Shown piece by piece: positions 25,397 through 34,192 of a DNA stretch of 64,000 nucleotides. Made by a program: the position numbers and the translations under genes. The first letter of the stretch is position 1, and every line of letters starts with the position of its first letter. Source of the stretch: Rhizobium sp. SL42 (GTDB lineage Bacteria; Pseudomonadota; Alphaproteobacteria; Rhizobiales; Rhizobiaceae). Under the pieces are notes generated by a model, which saw only the letters and a program-made list of their open reading frames with translations, was not told where the DNA came from and searched no databases. The stretch lies in the NCBI RefSeq assembly GCF_021729845.1, contig NZ_CP063397.1:2742001-2806000 (forward strand). Reading direction: 5' to 3'.

Positions 25397-25527
25397 TGAG
25401 CGCCGGAAGCAACCCGTGCTGACGGCTCGTCGAAATACTGATCCGCTTCGGCCAATTCGCCGCGAGCCCGCGCGCCGAATGCGTAAGTGCGGTCGCGCCG
25501 AGGGTGTTGCAGGTGTCCGTTACAAGC

Positions 25528-26436
25528 TCAAGCCTGGTCGTGCTGTTTGAGAAAGTCCGAAACCGTCGCCAGGCAAAGGGCCTTTTCCTCGACATGGGGC
25601 ATGTGGCTGGACTGCTCGAAGATGACCCAGCGGCATCCCGGCACACGTTCGACATAGGGGCGCACGACCTCGGGCGTTGCCTCGTCGTGACGACCGGAGA
25701 TCAGCAGGGTGGGCGCTTCGATCTGTGGCAGTCGGTCCTCGATCGTCCAGTCCTTCATCGTGCCGATGACGTGGAACTCGGTCGGACCGTTCATGTTGCG
25801 GTAGACGGTATTGTCCTCATCCATGATGGCGAAAGTGCGCGCCACTTCCGGCGGCCAGGGCGAGACACGGCAGACATGGCGATCGTAAAACACGCGCGAT
25901 GCCGCGATATAATCCGGATCGGTGATCGTCCCGGCTTGTTCGTGCAGGAGAAGAGTCGCCTGAACCTCGGCCGGCAGGTCGCGGCGCAAGCGGTTGGCCT
26001 CCGAGACCCAGGTGTGCATGTTGGCGGGCGAATTGGCGATAACCAACGCCTTCAGCCCCTTCGGTCGCAACACCGCATGTTCGGCGCCGAGCATGCCGCC
26101 CCAGGACTGGCCGAGAAAGGCATAACGATCCGCGATGCCGAGATGCTTCAAAAGCGCGTCCAGCTCTTCGAGAAACAGATCGACCGTCCAGAAATCCGGG
26201 CCCTTTTCCGGCAGTCGTGTCGAGTTGCCATTGCCGAGCTGGTCGTAGTGGATGACCGGGCGGCCATCGAGTACAGCGATATCCTTGAAGCTGTCGACAT
26301 AGTCATGGGTGCAGCCGGGTCCGCCATGGGCGACGACGAGCGGCAGCAACGGCGAATCCAGCGATCCGGTGATCCGGTACCAGGTCTGATAGCCTCGAAA
26401 CGGCAGATAGGATTCCTGAACTTCGACCGGTGCCAC
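25528..26436 (-). CDS. Proline iminopeptidase-type alpha/beta hydrolase (first copy, behind the LuxR solo)
   Basis: A 302-residue S33-family hydrolase. Seen are the oxyanion motif [10 protein letters not shown], the nucleophile GQSWGG, the catalytic Asp in [11 protein letters not shown] and His in QSSHMPH. Family members release N-terminal proline or hydrolyse amides. I place the start at the GTG at 26436, with GGAG at 8 nt, because the in-frame ATG at 26475 falls inside a probable -10 box (TATGCT) correctly placed behind a 19-bp dyad (26499-26517); the ATG gives 315 residues. It lies directly downstream of the LuxR gene and resembles pipA of plant-responsive LuxR systems. The hydrolase at 27434 is a paralogue. 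Confidence 0.88.
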   Translation of the reverse strand: MAPVEVQESYLPFRGYQTWYRITGSLDSPLLPLVVAHGGPGCTHDYVDSFKDIAVLDGRPVIHYDQLGNGNSTRLPEKGPDFWTVDLFLEELDALLKHLGIADRYAFLGQSWGGMLGAEHAVLRPKGLKALVIANSPANMHTWVSEANRLRRDLPAEVQATLLLHEQAGTITDPDYIAASRVFYDRHVCRVSPWPPEVARTFAIMDEDNTVYRNMNGPTEFHVIGTMKDWTIEDRLPQIEAPTLLISGRHDEATPEVVRPYVERVPGCRWVIFEQSSHMPHVEEKALCLATVSDFLKQHDQA

Positions 26437-26498
26437 GTCTTCATCTCCATGCGGTTGTTCCGATGGAGAAAGCATAGCCTCCCGTTTTCAGTGGCGGC

Positions 26499-26517
26499 AG
26501 CTATCACAAGTAATAGG
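26499..26517 (-). promoter_or_regulatory. lux-box-like dyad upstream of the first PIP hydrolase
   Basis: On the minus strand the site reads CCTATTACTTGTGATAGCT, built on the near-perfect dyad CTATTAC-TT-GTGATAG. It overlaps the last codons and stop of the LuxR gene. A possible -10 TATGCT (26476-26471) begins 32 nt from its centre, as expected for a LuxR-type activator site near -42. Sixteen of 19 bases match the site at 27337-27355. Confidence 0.6.
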
Positions 26518-27286
26518 ATGGCGGCTCTTCCAGCAGGCGATAATGGGTGGCGCGCACCACGGCCTGAGTCCGGTTCTTGGCGCCAAGCTTCTTGGCGGCG
26601 GCATTGAGATGCATGACCACTGTTGGAACCGAGCGGCTGATGATGCGGGAAATTTCCTTGGCAGACAGGCCTTCCGCCGAATGCCGCAGGCACTCGCGCT
26701 CGCGGTTCGTCAGATGCGCGCGAGTTCCGGTCTTCGCTGTTTCGTCGAAAGCTGCATAGGCGGCCTCGTGGAAGACATGAGCCAGAAGGCCGAAATCGGC
26801 CATGTGGCGATCCGCGTCGCTCTGGAAGCCTCGGCCCGCGCCGAAGCGCACCCCCGTCACGGTCGCACAGTCGCCGCGCGGCAGATGCACGGGCACGGTG
26901 ACGCCGCAGGACATGTTGCGCTCGTGGAGATAGCGTGACACCGGAGCGCTACGCTCGTCGAGGAAGCGGTTGATCGGTGTTCCGGCCTTGTGATCGTAGT
27001 TCCAGAAAAACGGTGTCGTGGTGCGCATGGCAAGCAGCTGCACCGGATCGATGCGGAAATATTCGCGGTCGAACCAGTATTCGCGCATGTCCTCGGAAAT
27101 GTTGCGCAGCTTCAACAGCGAGGGCAGCATCAGCGCGCCATCGAGATCGTAGGGAACCGGCGTGTAGTCGTAGATCAACGCATCGAAGCCGAACCCCTTG
27201 ATGACCTCGAACGCGGTATCGATCCGACCATCCAAGGTCTCCCCCTCGGTCAGCCGCGATCGGATCGAACCAATATCGTCAAACAT
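26504..27286 (-). CDS. LuxR-family solo regulator, plant-signal-responsive type (PipR/OryR/NesR-like)
   Basis: A 260-residue protein with an N-terminal autoinducer-binding domain (about 20-165) and a C-terminal GerE HTH (LTNRERECLRHSAEGLSAKEISRIISRSVPTVVMHLNAAAKKLGAKNRTQAV). Aligned to TraR without gaps through the pocket, W57 is Met67 and Y61 is Trp71, while D70, P71 and W85 are kept (Asp80, Pro81, Trp95); G113 is Gly128. W-to-M and Y-to-W are the marks of LuxR solos of plant-associated bacteria, which respond to plant-derived compounds rather than acyl-homoserine lactones. No luxI is present. AGGA stands 7 nt before the ATG. Flanking PIP hydrolase genes strengthen the assignment. Confidence 0.9.
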   Translation of the reverse strand: MFDDIGSIRSRLTEGETLDGRIDTAFEVIKGFGFDALIYDYTPVPYDLDGALMLPSLLKLRNISEDMREYWFDREYFRIDPVQLLAMRTTTPFFWNYDHKAGTPINRFLDERSAPVSRYLHERNMSCGVTVPVHLPRGDCATVTGVRFGAGRGFQSDADRHMADFGLLAHVFHEAAYAAFDETAKTGTRAHLTNRERECLRHSAEGLSAKEISRIISRSVPTVVMHLNAAAKKLGAKNRTQAVVRATHYRLLEEPPSYYL

Positions 27287-27336
27287 GCGAGAATCCTAAT
27301 GTCGGACCGGGGTCCATAGGCCAGCGGAGGTCACAT

Positions 27337-27355
27337 CCTATCACTTCTTATAGCT
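27337..27355 (+). promoter_or_regulatory. lux-box-like dyad between the LuxR solo and the second PIP/ABC operon
   Basis: The site reads CCTATCACTTCTTATAGCT and matches 16 of 19 bases of the site before the first PIP gene. An AT-rich possible -10 (TAAAAAAT, 27376-27383) lies about 30-32 nt from its centre. It stands 51 bp before the LuxR start and 79 bp before the divergent hydrolase start, so it could serve both directions. Confidence 0.6.
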
Positions 27356-27433
27356 GGTGCGGAACCGAGAAAACGCTAAAAAATAGACCTGCTGAAAAGA
27401 TGAGCACTGTTTGCGGCATGCAGGAGACGCACG

Positions 27434-28327
27434 ATGTGGCGCGAGATGGAACCGGATGAGCGCATCGAGATTGAGGTGGCGGGCCACAAGGTCGTCGCCT
27501 ACAGTTTTGGCGCTGGACCGGACACGGTCTTCTGTCTCAATGGCGGACCTGGCCTGCCCTGCGACTATCTGCGCGACGCCCATTCCTGCCTCATCGACCA
27601 GGGCTACCGCGTCGTCGCCTTCGACCAGCTCGGCACAGGCGCATCCGACCGTCCGACCGATGCTGCGCTTTGGACCATTGGCCGCTATGTCGAGGAAACA
27701 GAGACCGTGCGCAAGGCACTCGGCATCGGCAAGGTCCATATGCTCGGCCATTCCTGGGGCGGCTGGCTCGCGATCGACTATGCGCTGACCTATCCGGAAA
27801 ACCTCGAGACGCTGATCCTTGAGGATACCGTGGCCGACATGCCGCATTTGATCGTGGAACTCGAGCGGCTGCGTGCTGCCCTTGGTTCGGAAACGGTGGC
27901 GATGATGCAGAAGCATGAGGCGCGCGGCAGCACTGATCACCCGGAATATCTGGCGGCGATCACACTTCTCAACTACCGCCATGTCTGCCGGCTTTCGGAT
28001 TGGCCGGCTCCGGTCAAGCGCTCCCTCGACGACTGGAACATGGGACCTTACAGCACGATGCAGGGCCCGAACGAATTCCTCTATATCGGCAATCTGAAGG
28101 ACTGGAACCGCGTGCCGGACCTTCACAGGATTACCGTTCCTGTGCTGATCACCTGCGGCGAGCATGACGAATTGACCCCGGCTTGCGCGTTGCGCATGAA
28201 GCTCAACCTTCCCGACGCGGAGCTCCACGTCATCGACAATGCCAGCCATATGCCATTCTATGAGAACCCGGATGGTTACTATCCGTTGCTTCTCGACTTC
28301 CTGGCGCGCCACAGGGCGACGGCATGA
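27434..28327 (+). CDS. Proline iminopeptidase-type alpha/beta hydrolase (second copy, first gene of an ABC transporter operon)
   Basis: A 297-residue S33-type hydrolase with nucleophile GHSWGG, catalytic Asp in TCGEHDELTPA and His in ASHMPF. The oxyanion motif is NGGPG instead of the usual HGGPG, which may shift specificity. It shares blocks with the hydrolase at 25528 (FDQLGTGASD against [24 protein letters not shown] against [14 protein letters not shown]), so they are paralogues. AGGAG lies 7 nt before the ATG. Divergent from the LuxR solo, it heads an operon with two permeases, a double ATPase and a binding protein. Confidence 0.89.
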   Translation: MWREMEPDERIEIEVAGHKVVAYSFGAGPDTVFCLNGGPGLPCDYLRDAHSCLIDQGYRVVAFDQLGTGASDRPTDAALWTIGRYVEETETVRKALGIGKVHMLGHSWGGWLAIDYALTYPENLETLILEDTVADMPHLIVELERLRAALGSETVAMMQKHEARGSTDHPEYLAAITLLNYRHVCRLSDWPAPVKRSLDDWNMGPYSTMQGPNEFLYIGNLKDWNRVPDLHRITVPVLITCGEHDELTPACALRMKLNLPDAELHVIDNASHMPFYENPDGYYPLLLDFLARHRATA

Positions 28328-28381
28328 TCGGTTGCACGCGACAATCTGCGCAAGGCCGAATGGCCGGAAAGGTGCAAGCCG

Positions 28382-29320
28382 ATGCACCGCTATAGGTTCG
28401 TGCTATTTCGCCCGCTGCAGTTTCTGCCGGTGCTGTTCGGCATCAGCGTGATCACCTTCATCCTTGTCCGGCTGATCCCCGGCGATCCTGCCCGCGTGCT
28501 GCTTGGCGCCCGCTCCACACCGACAGCGATAGCCCGCATCCGCGCCCAATACGGTTTAGACGAGCCGATCTGGCTGCAATATTTCTACTTTGTGCAAAAT
28601 CTCGGCAAGGGCGAGATGGGCAAGTCGATCCTCTACAAGATCGACGTGCTGAAGCTGATCCTTACGCGCATCGAACCGACACTTGTGCTGGTTCTGACCA
28701 GTGTGATCCTGTCGATCCTGATTGCCGTTCCATTGGCGGCTCTCGCGGCGCGCAACAGCGGTCGGCTGCCCGATCATGCCGTGCGCATCGTCTCGACGCT
28801 CGGCATCGGCTTTCCGCCCTTCTGGCTGGCGCTGATGCTGATCATCCTGTTCTCCGTCAAGCTCGGCGTCCTGCCGGTGTCCGGCTATGGCGAGAGCTTT
28901 ATCGACAAGGCCGCTCACCTGGTTCTGCCGAGCCTGACCATCGCGCTTTCGCTGTCGGCGGTTTTGACCCGCAGCCTGCGGGCGGCGATGATCGTCGAGT
29001 TGCAATCGGACCTGGCGACGGCGGCACGCGCCCGCGGCATGCCGGAAAACATCGTCTTCTGGCGCCATGTCCTGCCCAATTCGCTGGTGCCGACGGTCAA
29101 CCTGCTGGCCGTCAACGTCGGCTGGCTGATCGGAGGCACTGTCGTGGTCGAGACCGTGTTTGCCATTCCGGGCATGGGCCAGCTCCTGGTGCGCGCCATC
29201 TTCTCGCGCGACTACATGGTGGTCCAGGGCGTCGCCATGGTGTTTGCCTGCGCCACTGTACTGGTCAACTTCCTGGCCGATATCGTCACCGTGACGCTCG
29301 ATCCGAGGGTGCGCCTATGA
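28382..29320 (+). CDS. Peptide-type ABC transporter permease (DppB-like), second system
   Basis: A 312-residue permease beginning LFRPLQFLPVLFGISVITFILVRLIPGDPARVLLGARSTPTAIARIRAQYGLDEPIWLQY, the DppB/OppB layout, with six predicted helices and the EAA-like loop TAARARGMPENIVFWRHVLPNSLVP. It follows the PIP hydrolase gene by 54 bp and overlaps the DppC-like gene by 4 nt. Confidence 0.93.
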   Translation: MHRYRFVLFRPLQFLPVLFGISVITFILVRLIPGDPARVLLGARSTPTAIARIRAQYGLDEPIWLQYFYFVQNLGKGEMGKSILYKIDVLKLILTRIEPTLVLVLTSVILSILIAVPLAALAARNSGRLPDHAVRIVSTLGIGFPPFWLALMLIILFSVKLGVLPVSGYGESFIDKAAHLVLPSLTIALSLSAVLTRSLRAAMIVELQSDLATAARARGMPENIVFWRHVLPNSLVPTVNLLAVNVGWLIGGTVVVETVFAIPGMGQLLVRAIFSRDYMVVQGVAMVFACATVLVNFLADIVTVTLDPRVRL

Positions 29321-30165
29321 TCGCCGCAGCCACTCGCATGAATGTGTCGTGGAGCCGGTTTCTTGGCCGCAACCTGACGCTGGCCACCGGTGCCGCCACT
29401 CTGGGACTGTTTCTGCTGGTCGCGCTCGCCGCACCCCTGATCGCGCCATATGATCCAATCTACCAGGATGCTGCGGTTCGGCTCGCCGGCCCCACCCTCG
29501 CCCACCCCTTCGGCACCGACAATTTCGGCCGCGACATCCTCTCGCGCGTCATCTGGGGCACGCGCATCGACCTGCAGATCGCCGTCATCGGCGTCGCCTT
29601 CCCGTTCCTGATCGGCACCTTCGTCGGTACGATCGCCGGGTTCTTCGGCGGCATCATCGATACGATCTTCATGCGGCTGGTCGATATCATTCTTGCCTTT
29701 CCGTTCCTGGTCCTGATGCTGTCGATCATCGCCATTCTCGGGCCGGGTCTGTCGAGCTTCTATATTGCCATGGCGCTTGTCGGCTGGGTCTCCTATGCGC
29801 GGCTGATCCGCGCGCAAATGCTGGTGCTGAAGAACAGCGACTATGCGGTTGCCGCCGTCAGCCTCGGTTTCAGCCGCAGCCGCATCATGTTCCGGCACCT
29901 TCTGCCCAATGCCATCGCCGGATCGATCGTGTTTTCCATGTCGGATGCCGTGCTTGTGCTGCTCAATGGCGCGGCCATCAGCTATCTAGGTCTCGGCGTT
30001 CAGCCGCCGGTCGCCGAATGGGGCGTCATGGTTGCCGAGGGCCAGAGCTTCATCACCACGGCCTGGTGGATCACCCTGTTTCCCGGCCTCTCCATCGTCG
30101 TACTGGCCTTCGGCTTCAGCCTGCTCGGCGATGGGCTGGGTGAATGGCTGGGGGTGCGAGAATGA
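29317..30165 (+). CDS. Peptide-type ABC transporter permease (DppC-like), second system
   Basis: A 282-residue permease with the OppC-type N-terminal helix, LAHPFGTDNFGRDILSRVIWGTRIDLQIA, and the EAA loop VAAVSLGFSRSRIMFRHLLPNAIAG. It overlaps the upstream permease and the downstream ATPase by 4 nt each (ATGA), indicating translational coupling. The ATG at 29338 would also give a normal protein. Confidence 0.93.
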   Translation: MIAAATRMNVSWSRFLGRNLTLATGAATLGLFLLVALAAPLIAPYDPIYQDAAVRLAGPTLAHPFGTDNFGRDILSRVIWGTRIDLQIAVIGVAFPFLIGTFVGTIAGFFGGIIDTIFMRLVDIILAFPFLVLMLSIIAILGPGLSSFYIAMALVGWVSYARLIRAQMLVLKNSDYAVAAVSLGFSRSRIMFRHLLPNAIAGSIVFSMSDAVLVLLNGAAISYLGLGVQPPVAEWGVMVAEGQSFITTAWWITLFPGLSIVVLAFGFSLLGDGLGEWLGVRE

Positions 30166-31853
30166 GCGAGCCGATCCTCTCCGTCCGCGATCTTGTGGTA
30201 AACGCCATGCTCGACGGCGAAACGCGCAAGCTTATCGATACCGTCTCCTTCGATCTCGGCCGCGGCGAGATCCTCGGTCTTGTCGGCGAAAGCGGTTCCG
30301 GCAAGAGCATGATCTGCCGGGCGCTGGTGAAACTGCTGCCATCAAAGGCGATCAGCATCGTCGGCGGGTCCGTGATGCTGGGCGCCCGTGACCTGACGAG
30401 GCTGGATGACGATGCCATGCGTGCGGTGCGGGGCGCCGAGATCGGCATGGTGTTCCAGAACCCGACCAGCCATCTCGATCCGGTGATGCGCATCGGCGAT
30501 CAGATCGCCGAGGGTATCCGCTATCATCAGAACAAGTCGCGCAGCGATGCGAAAGCCATGGCCATCGACATCCTCGCCCAGGTCGGTTTTCCCGATCCGC
30601 AGCGCCAGTACGAAAATTACGCGCATGAATTCTCCGGTGGCATGCGCCAACGAGCGATGATTGCGGTGGCCCTCTCCTGCAATCCGAAAATCCTGATCGC
30701 CGACGAGCCGACGACTGCGCTCGACGTCACCATCCAGGCGCAGATCCTCAAACTGTTGATGGACCTGCGCGACGCTCGCGGTCTGTCAATCATCCTCATC
30801 ACCCATGATCTCGGCATAGTCGCCCAGACCTGCGACCGGATCGCCGTGCTGCGTCATGGCCAGTTGCTGGAGCTTGGGGACAAGCGGCAGGTGCTGTCGA
30901 ACCCGCAACACGCCTATACGGTCAGCCTGCTTGATAGCCATCCATCGATGCCCGAGAACGCTACCCTTTCAGCTACCCCGGCTGCGTTGCTTCCAACGGC
31001 GGCAAAACCGCTGCTCGAAATCGATGACCTGTTTGTTCGGTTCCCGACCCCCGGCTTCAGCCTGTTCAAAGGCAGCAAGCCGCCTGTGGCCGCAGTCAAC
31101 GGAGTGAGCCTGCGCGTCTTGCCCGGCGAAACGGTGGGCATTGTCGGCGAAAGCGGCTCCGGCAAGAGCACGCTGGCGCGCGCCATCCTCGGCCTGACGC
31201 CGCTGTCTTCGGGTCATATAGCATTTGACGGCCTCGACCTTGCCCAGCAGCGCCGCCAGGCCCTAGCGAAAATCCGTACGCAGTCGGCCATGGTGTTTCA
31301 GGATCCCTACAACGCCCTCAACCCGCGCATGAGCATCGGCGCAATGCTGGCAGAGGTGCTGACGGTGCACAACAAGGTACCAGCCAACCGAATTGCAGCG
31401 CGCGTCCATGAATTGCTCGATCTCGTCGGCTTGGACCGGGAGTTTGCCAGCCGCCATCCGCTATCGATGAGTGGCGGCCAGTGCCAACGGGCCGGCATCG
31501 CCCGGGCGCTGGCCGTCGATCCGAAGCTAATCATAGCCGACGAATGCGTCGCGGCACTGGACGTCACCATCCAGGCACAGATTATCGACCTGTTTCGCGA
31601 CCTGAAGAGCGCGATGAACCTGACGCTTCTGTTCATCGCTCACGACCTTGCCATCGTCAGAAACCTCTGCGACCGGGTGGTGGTCATGTATCGCGGCCAG
31701 ATCGTCGAGGAAGGCCGCTGCGAGGATGTCTTTGCCCGGCCGCAACACGCCTATACCGCAGCGCTGATCGCCGCCATTCCCGATATCGACCCCGACAAGC
31801 CGCTGATGGGCGGCCTGTCCACGGAGACCATGCCGCATCTCTTGACTGCCTGA
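30162..31853 (+). CDS. Fused double ATP-binding protein of a peptide-type ABC transporter (DppD-DppF)
   Basis: A 563-residue protein holding two complete ATPase domains, replacing the separate D and F proteins. Domain 1 has Walker [10 protein letters not shown], signature [12 protein letters not shown] and Walker [12 protein letters not shown]; domain 2 has Walker [10 protein letters not shown], signature [12 protein letters not shown] and Walker [12 protein letters not shown]. The start at 30162 overlaps the permease stop; the frame is open from 30144. The fusion distinguishes this transporter from the one at 17868-23352, which uses two separate ATPases. Confidence 0.93.
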   Translation: MSEPILSVRDLVVNAMLDGETRKLIDTVSFDLGRGEILGLVGESGSGKSMICRALVKLLPSKAISIVGGSVMLGARDLTRLDDDAMRAVRGAEIGMVFQNPTSHLDPVMRIGDQIAEGIRYHQNKSRSDAKAMAIDILAQVGFPDPQRQYENYAHEFSGGMRQRAMIAVALSCNPKILIADEPTTALDVTIQAQILKLLMDLRDARGLSIILITHDLGIVAQTCDRIAVLRHGQLLELGDKRQVLSNPQHAYTVSLLDSHPSMPENATLSATPAALLPTAAKPLLEIDDLFVRFPTPGFSLFKGSKPPVAAVNGVSLRVLPGETVGIVGESGSGKSTLARAILGLTPLSSGHIAFDGLDLAQQRRQALAKIRTQSAMVFQDPYNALNPRMSIGAMLAEVLTVHNKVPANRIAARVHELLDLVGLDREFASRHPLSMSGGQCQRAGIARALAVDPKLIIADECVAALDVTIQAQIIDLFRDLKSAMNLTLLFIAHDLAIVRNLCDRVVVMYRGQIVEEGRCEDVFARPQHAYTAALIAAIPDIDPDKPLMGGLSTETMPHLLTA

Positions 31854-31876
31854 TAACAACAAAGGGAACGAATAAC

Positions 31877-33394
31877 ATGACAAGCAATTGGAAAACCATC
31901 AGCGTGGCCACCGTGCTCGCGATGCTGACGCTGGGTTCGTCGCTGGCCGAGGCTGCCGGCGTGCTGACCATTGGCCGACGCGAGGACTCGACGACATTCG
32001 ACCCGATCAAGTCGGCCCAGAACGTCGACAACTGGGTATTCTCCAACGTCTTCGACGTGCTGGTGCGCGTTGACAAGACCGGCACCAAACTGGAGCCCGG
32101 CCTTGCCGAAAGCTGGACCATTTCCGATGACGGCCTGACCTACACCTTCACGATGCGCGATGCCAAATTCTCCGATGGTTCGCCGATCACGGCCGGCGAT
32201 GCCGCCTTCAGCCTGCTGCGCATCCGCGACAATGAAGGCTCTTTGTGGAGCGACAGCTACAAGGTCGTCGACACGGCGGAAGCCGCTGACGACAAGACGC
32301 TGGTGGTCAAATTGAAGACGCAGTCGGCGCCGTTCCTGTCGACGCTGGCATTGCCGAACGTCTCGGTGCTGTCGAAGAAAGGCCTTGAAGAGGCTGGCGA
32401 GGAAGCCTTCGCCGAAAAGCCGGTAGCCTCCTCCGGCGCCTTCATCGTCAAGGAATGGCGCCGCGGTGATCGCGTCATTCTGGAGAAAAATCCGAATTTC
32501 TGGCAGGCGGACCGGGTGAAGCTCGACGGTGTCGAGTGGATCTCGGTGCCTGACGACAATACCCGCATGTTGAACGTGCAGGCCGGCGAACTGGACACAG
32601 CCATCTTCGTGCCCTTCTCGCGCGTCGAGGAACTGAAGAAGGATGCGAATCTCGAAGTGCATATCGACACCTCGACCCGCGAGGACCATCTGCTGATCAA
32701 CCACGAGCATGGCGCGCTCGCCAAGAAGGAAGTTCGCCAGGCGCTCGACATGGCGATCGACAAGAAGGCAATCGTCGACACAGTGACCTTCGGCCTCGGC
32801 GCCGTCGCCAATTCCTATATTCCTAAGGGCTCGCTCTATCACTACGACGCCAACTACCAATATCCCTACGAGCCGGAAAAGGCCAAGGCGATGCTGGCGG
32901 AAGCCGGTGCTTCCGATCTGTCGCTGAACTACATCGTCAACGCCGGAAACGAAGTCGACGAGCAGATTGCCGTGCTCTTGCAGCAGCAGCTTTCCAAGGC
33001 CGGCGTCACGGTCAACCTGCAGAAGGTCGACCCGAGCCAGAGCTGGGACATGCTGGTCGCCGGCGACTACGACATCTCGGTCATGTACTGGACGAATGAC
33101 ATTCTCGACCCCGACCAGAAGACAACCTTCGTGCTCGGCCATGACACCAACATGAACTACATGACCCGATACAAAAGCGACAAGGTCAAGGACATGGTCG
33201 CCGCGGCCCGCCTTGAACTCGACCCGGCAAAGCGCGAGGCGCTTTACATCGATATCCAGAAAACCGCCAAGGACGACGTGCACTGGATCGACCTCTACTA
33301 CAGCCCCTATATCAACGTCTCGCGCAAGAATATCGAGAACTTCTACCAGAACCCGCTCGGCCGCTTCTTCCTCGAAGACACCGTGAAGAACTGA
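31877..33394 (+). CDS. Peptide-type ABC transporter substrate-binding protein, second system
   Basis: A 505-residue SBP_bac_5 protein with a signal peptide (about 1-24, cut after SLAEAA), then GVLTIGRREDSTTFDPIKSAQNVDNWVF and the family motif YTFTMRDAKFSDGSPITAGDAAFSLLRI. The ATG at 31877 begins the signal peptide; the frame runs much further upstream inside the ATPase gene and is not credible there. It is the last gene of the PIP-ABC operon and is followed by a strong hairpin (33418-33447). By context it should bind a peptide or amide related to the PIP substrate. Confidence 0.93.
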   Translation: MTSNWKTISVATVLAMLTLGSSLAEAAGVLTIGRREDSTTFDPIKSAQNVDNWVFSNVFDVLVRVDKTGTKLEPGLAESWTISDDGLTYTFTMRDAKFSDGSPITAGDAAFSLLRIRDNEGSLWSDSYKVVDTAEAADDKTLVVKLKTQSAPFLSTLALPNVSVLSKKGLEEAGEEAFAEKPVASSGAFIVKEWRRGDRVILEKNPNFWQADRVKLDGVEWISVPDDNTRMLNVQAGELDTAIFVPFSRVEELKKDANLEVHIDTSTREDHLLINHEHGALAKKEVRQALDMAIDKKAIVDTVTFGLGAVANSYIPKGSLYHYDANYQYPYEPEKAKAMLAEAGASDLSLNYIVNAGNEVDEQIAVLLQQQLSKAGVTVNLQKVDPSQSWDMLVAGDYDISVMYWTNDILDPDQKTTFVLGHDTNMNYMTRYKSDKVKDMVAAARLELDPAKREALYIDIQKTAKDDVHWIDLYYSPYINVSRKNIENFYQNPLGRFFLEDTVKN

Positions 33395-33417
33395 GCTGCC
33401 GGTAACCTGTTTGAACA

Positions 33418-33447
33418 CACCATTCGCTGCACTCGCAGCGAATGGTG
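33418..33447. other. Strong hairpin between convergent genes
   Basis: A perfect 13-bp inverted repeat (33418-33430 and 33435-33447) with a 4-nt ACTC loop begins 24 nt after the binding-protein stop. No T-run follows on either strand, so it is not a textbook intrinsic terminator, but it may protect or end transcripts of the two convergent genes. Confidence 0.55.
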
Positions 33448-33565
33448 AAGACCAGCATCACCAATCCGGCCGGCATGTCGACGCGTTCGACAGATGATGG
33501 ATCGAGGCGGTGGCGGCGTATCGTTTCATCGGCGCCGGTTTCGCAAAAAACGACCGGCGCAATCC

Positions 33566-34192
33566 TCAGCTGTCGAGGCCGATCACCTTTTCCAATGCCT
33601 CCCAGGTATCGTCCATGGCATAGGTGCGCAGGAATGGCAGGCCGATATGGCCATAGACCGGCGAGAGTTGCCATTCGGCGGTCTCCTCGTCGATACCGGC
33701 GACCTGCTGCAGGAAGATCACCGAGGCGAGACCGGTGCGATCGGCGCCGGACGAGCAATGCACCAGGACCGGCTGCTGTGCGGTCTTCAGGATGCCGAGC
33801 AGCCGCTGCACGTCCTCGGCTTTCAGTTCGGTCAGGGCCGACATCGGGAAATTCACCAGTGTCGTGTCGCGTGACGCAGCCGCTGCGGCTTCCGCATCAT
33901 ACCAGGGCGTGCCGACATGCTCGCCGCGCAGATTGATCACCGTCTTGATCTTGTATTGATCAATATAGCGGCCAAGCGTCTCGCCCGAAAGCTGTGCCGA
34001 CCGGTAGTATTGGCCCGGCAGGATTTCGTGGAAATTGCCACGCAGCAGGACGACCCCGATATAGGCACCATATATGAGGCAAATCGCAGCGACGAAGAAG
34101 CAGCAGCGCTTGAGCGTCTTGACGAGGAACCGACCGCCTCCAGCGCCGTTCGCATTCACGATCGGTGTTTCAACCCCAGCCACATTCGACAT
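33566..34192 (-). CDS. Membrane-anchored tyrosine/dual-specificity-type phosphatase
   Basis: A 208-residue protein with one transmembrane segment near residues 30-50 (CCFFVAAICLIYGAYIGVVLL) and a phosphatase domain outside it. The signature loop is VHCSSGADRTG (nucleophile Cys146, Arg152). Asp/Pro elements expected in the general-acid loop are less clear. By topology the catalytic domain should face the periplasm. The gene stands alone between convergent and same-strand neighbours; substrate (protein, phosphoinositide-like or other phosphoester) unknown. Confidence 0.86.
   Translation of the reverse strand: MSNVAGVETPIVNANGAGGGRFLVKTLKRCCFFVAAICLIYGAYIGVVLLRGNFHEILPGQYYRSAQLSGETLGRYIDQYKIKTVINLRGEHVGTPWYDAEAAAAASRDTTLVNFPMSALTELKAEDVQRLLGILKTAQQPVLVHCSSGADRTGLASVIFLQQVAGIDEETAEWQLSPVYGHIGLPFLRTYAMDDTWEALEKVIGLDS

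Noticed and set aside
25400..25527. Possible remnant of a gene between the IS element and the first PIP gene
   Set aside because: One minus-strand frame has protein-like composition, but no family can be recognised and no start or stop pair fits; it may be only the region downstream of the PIP gene.
25528..33394. Complete LuxI/LuxR quorum-sensing pair
   Set aside because: No acyl-homoserine-lactone synthase gene is present anywhere in the window, and the LuxR pocket residues are not of the AHL type.
31751..33418. 555-codon frame opposite the second peptide-binding-protein gene
   Set aside because: The plus-strand gene has a signal peptide and family motifs; the antisense frame has none.
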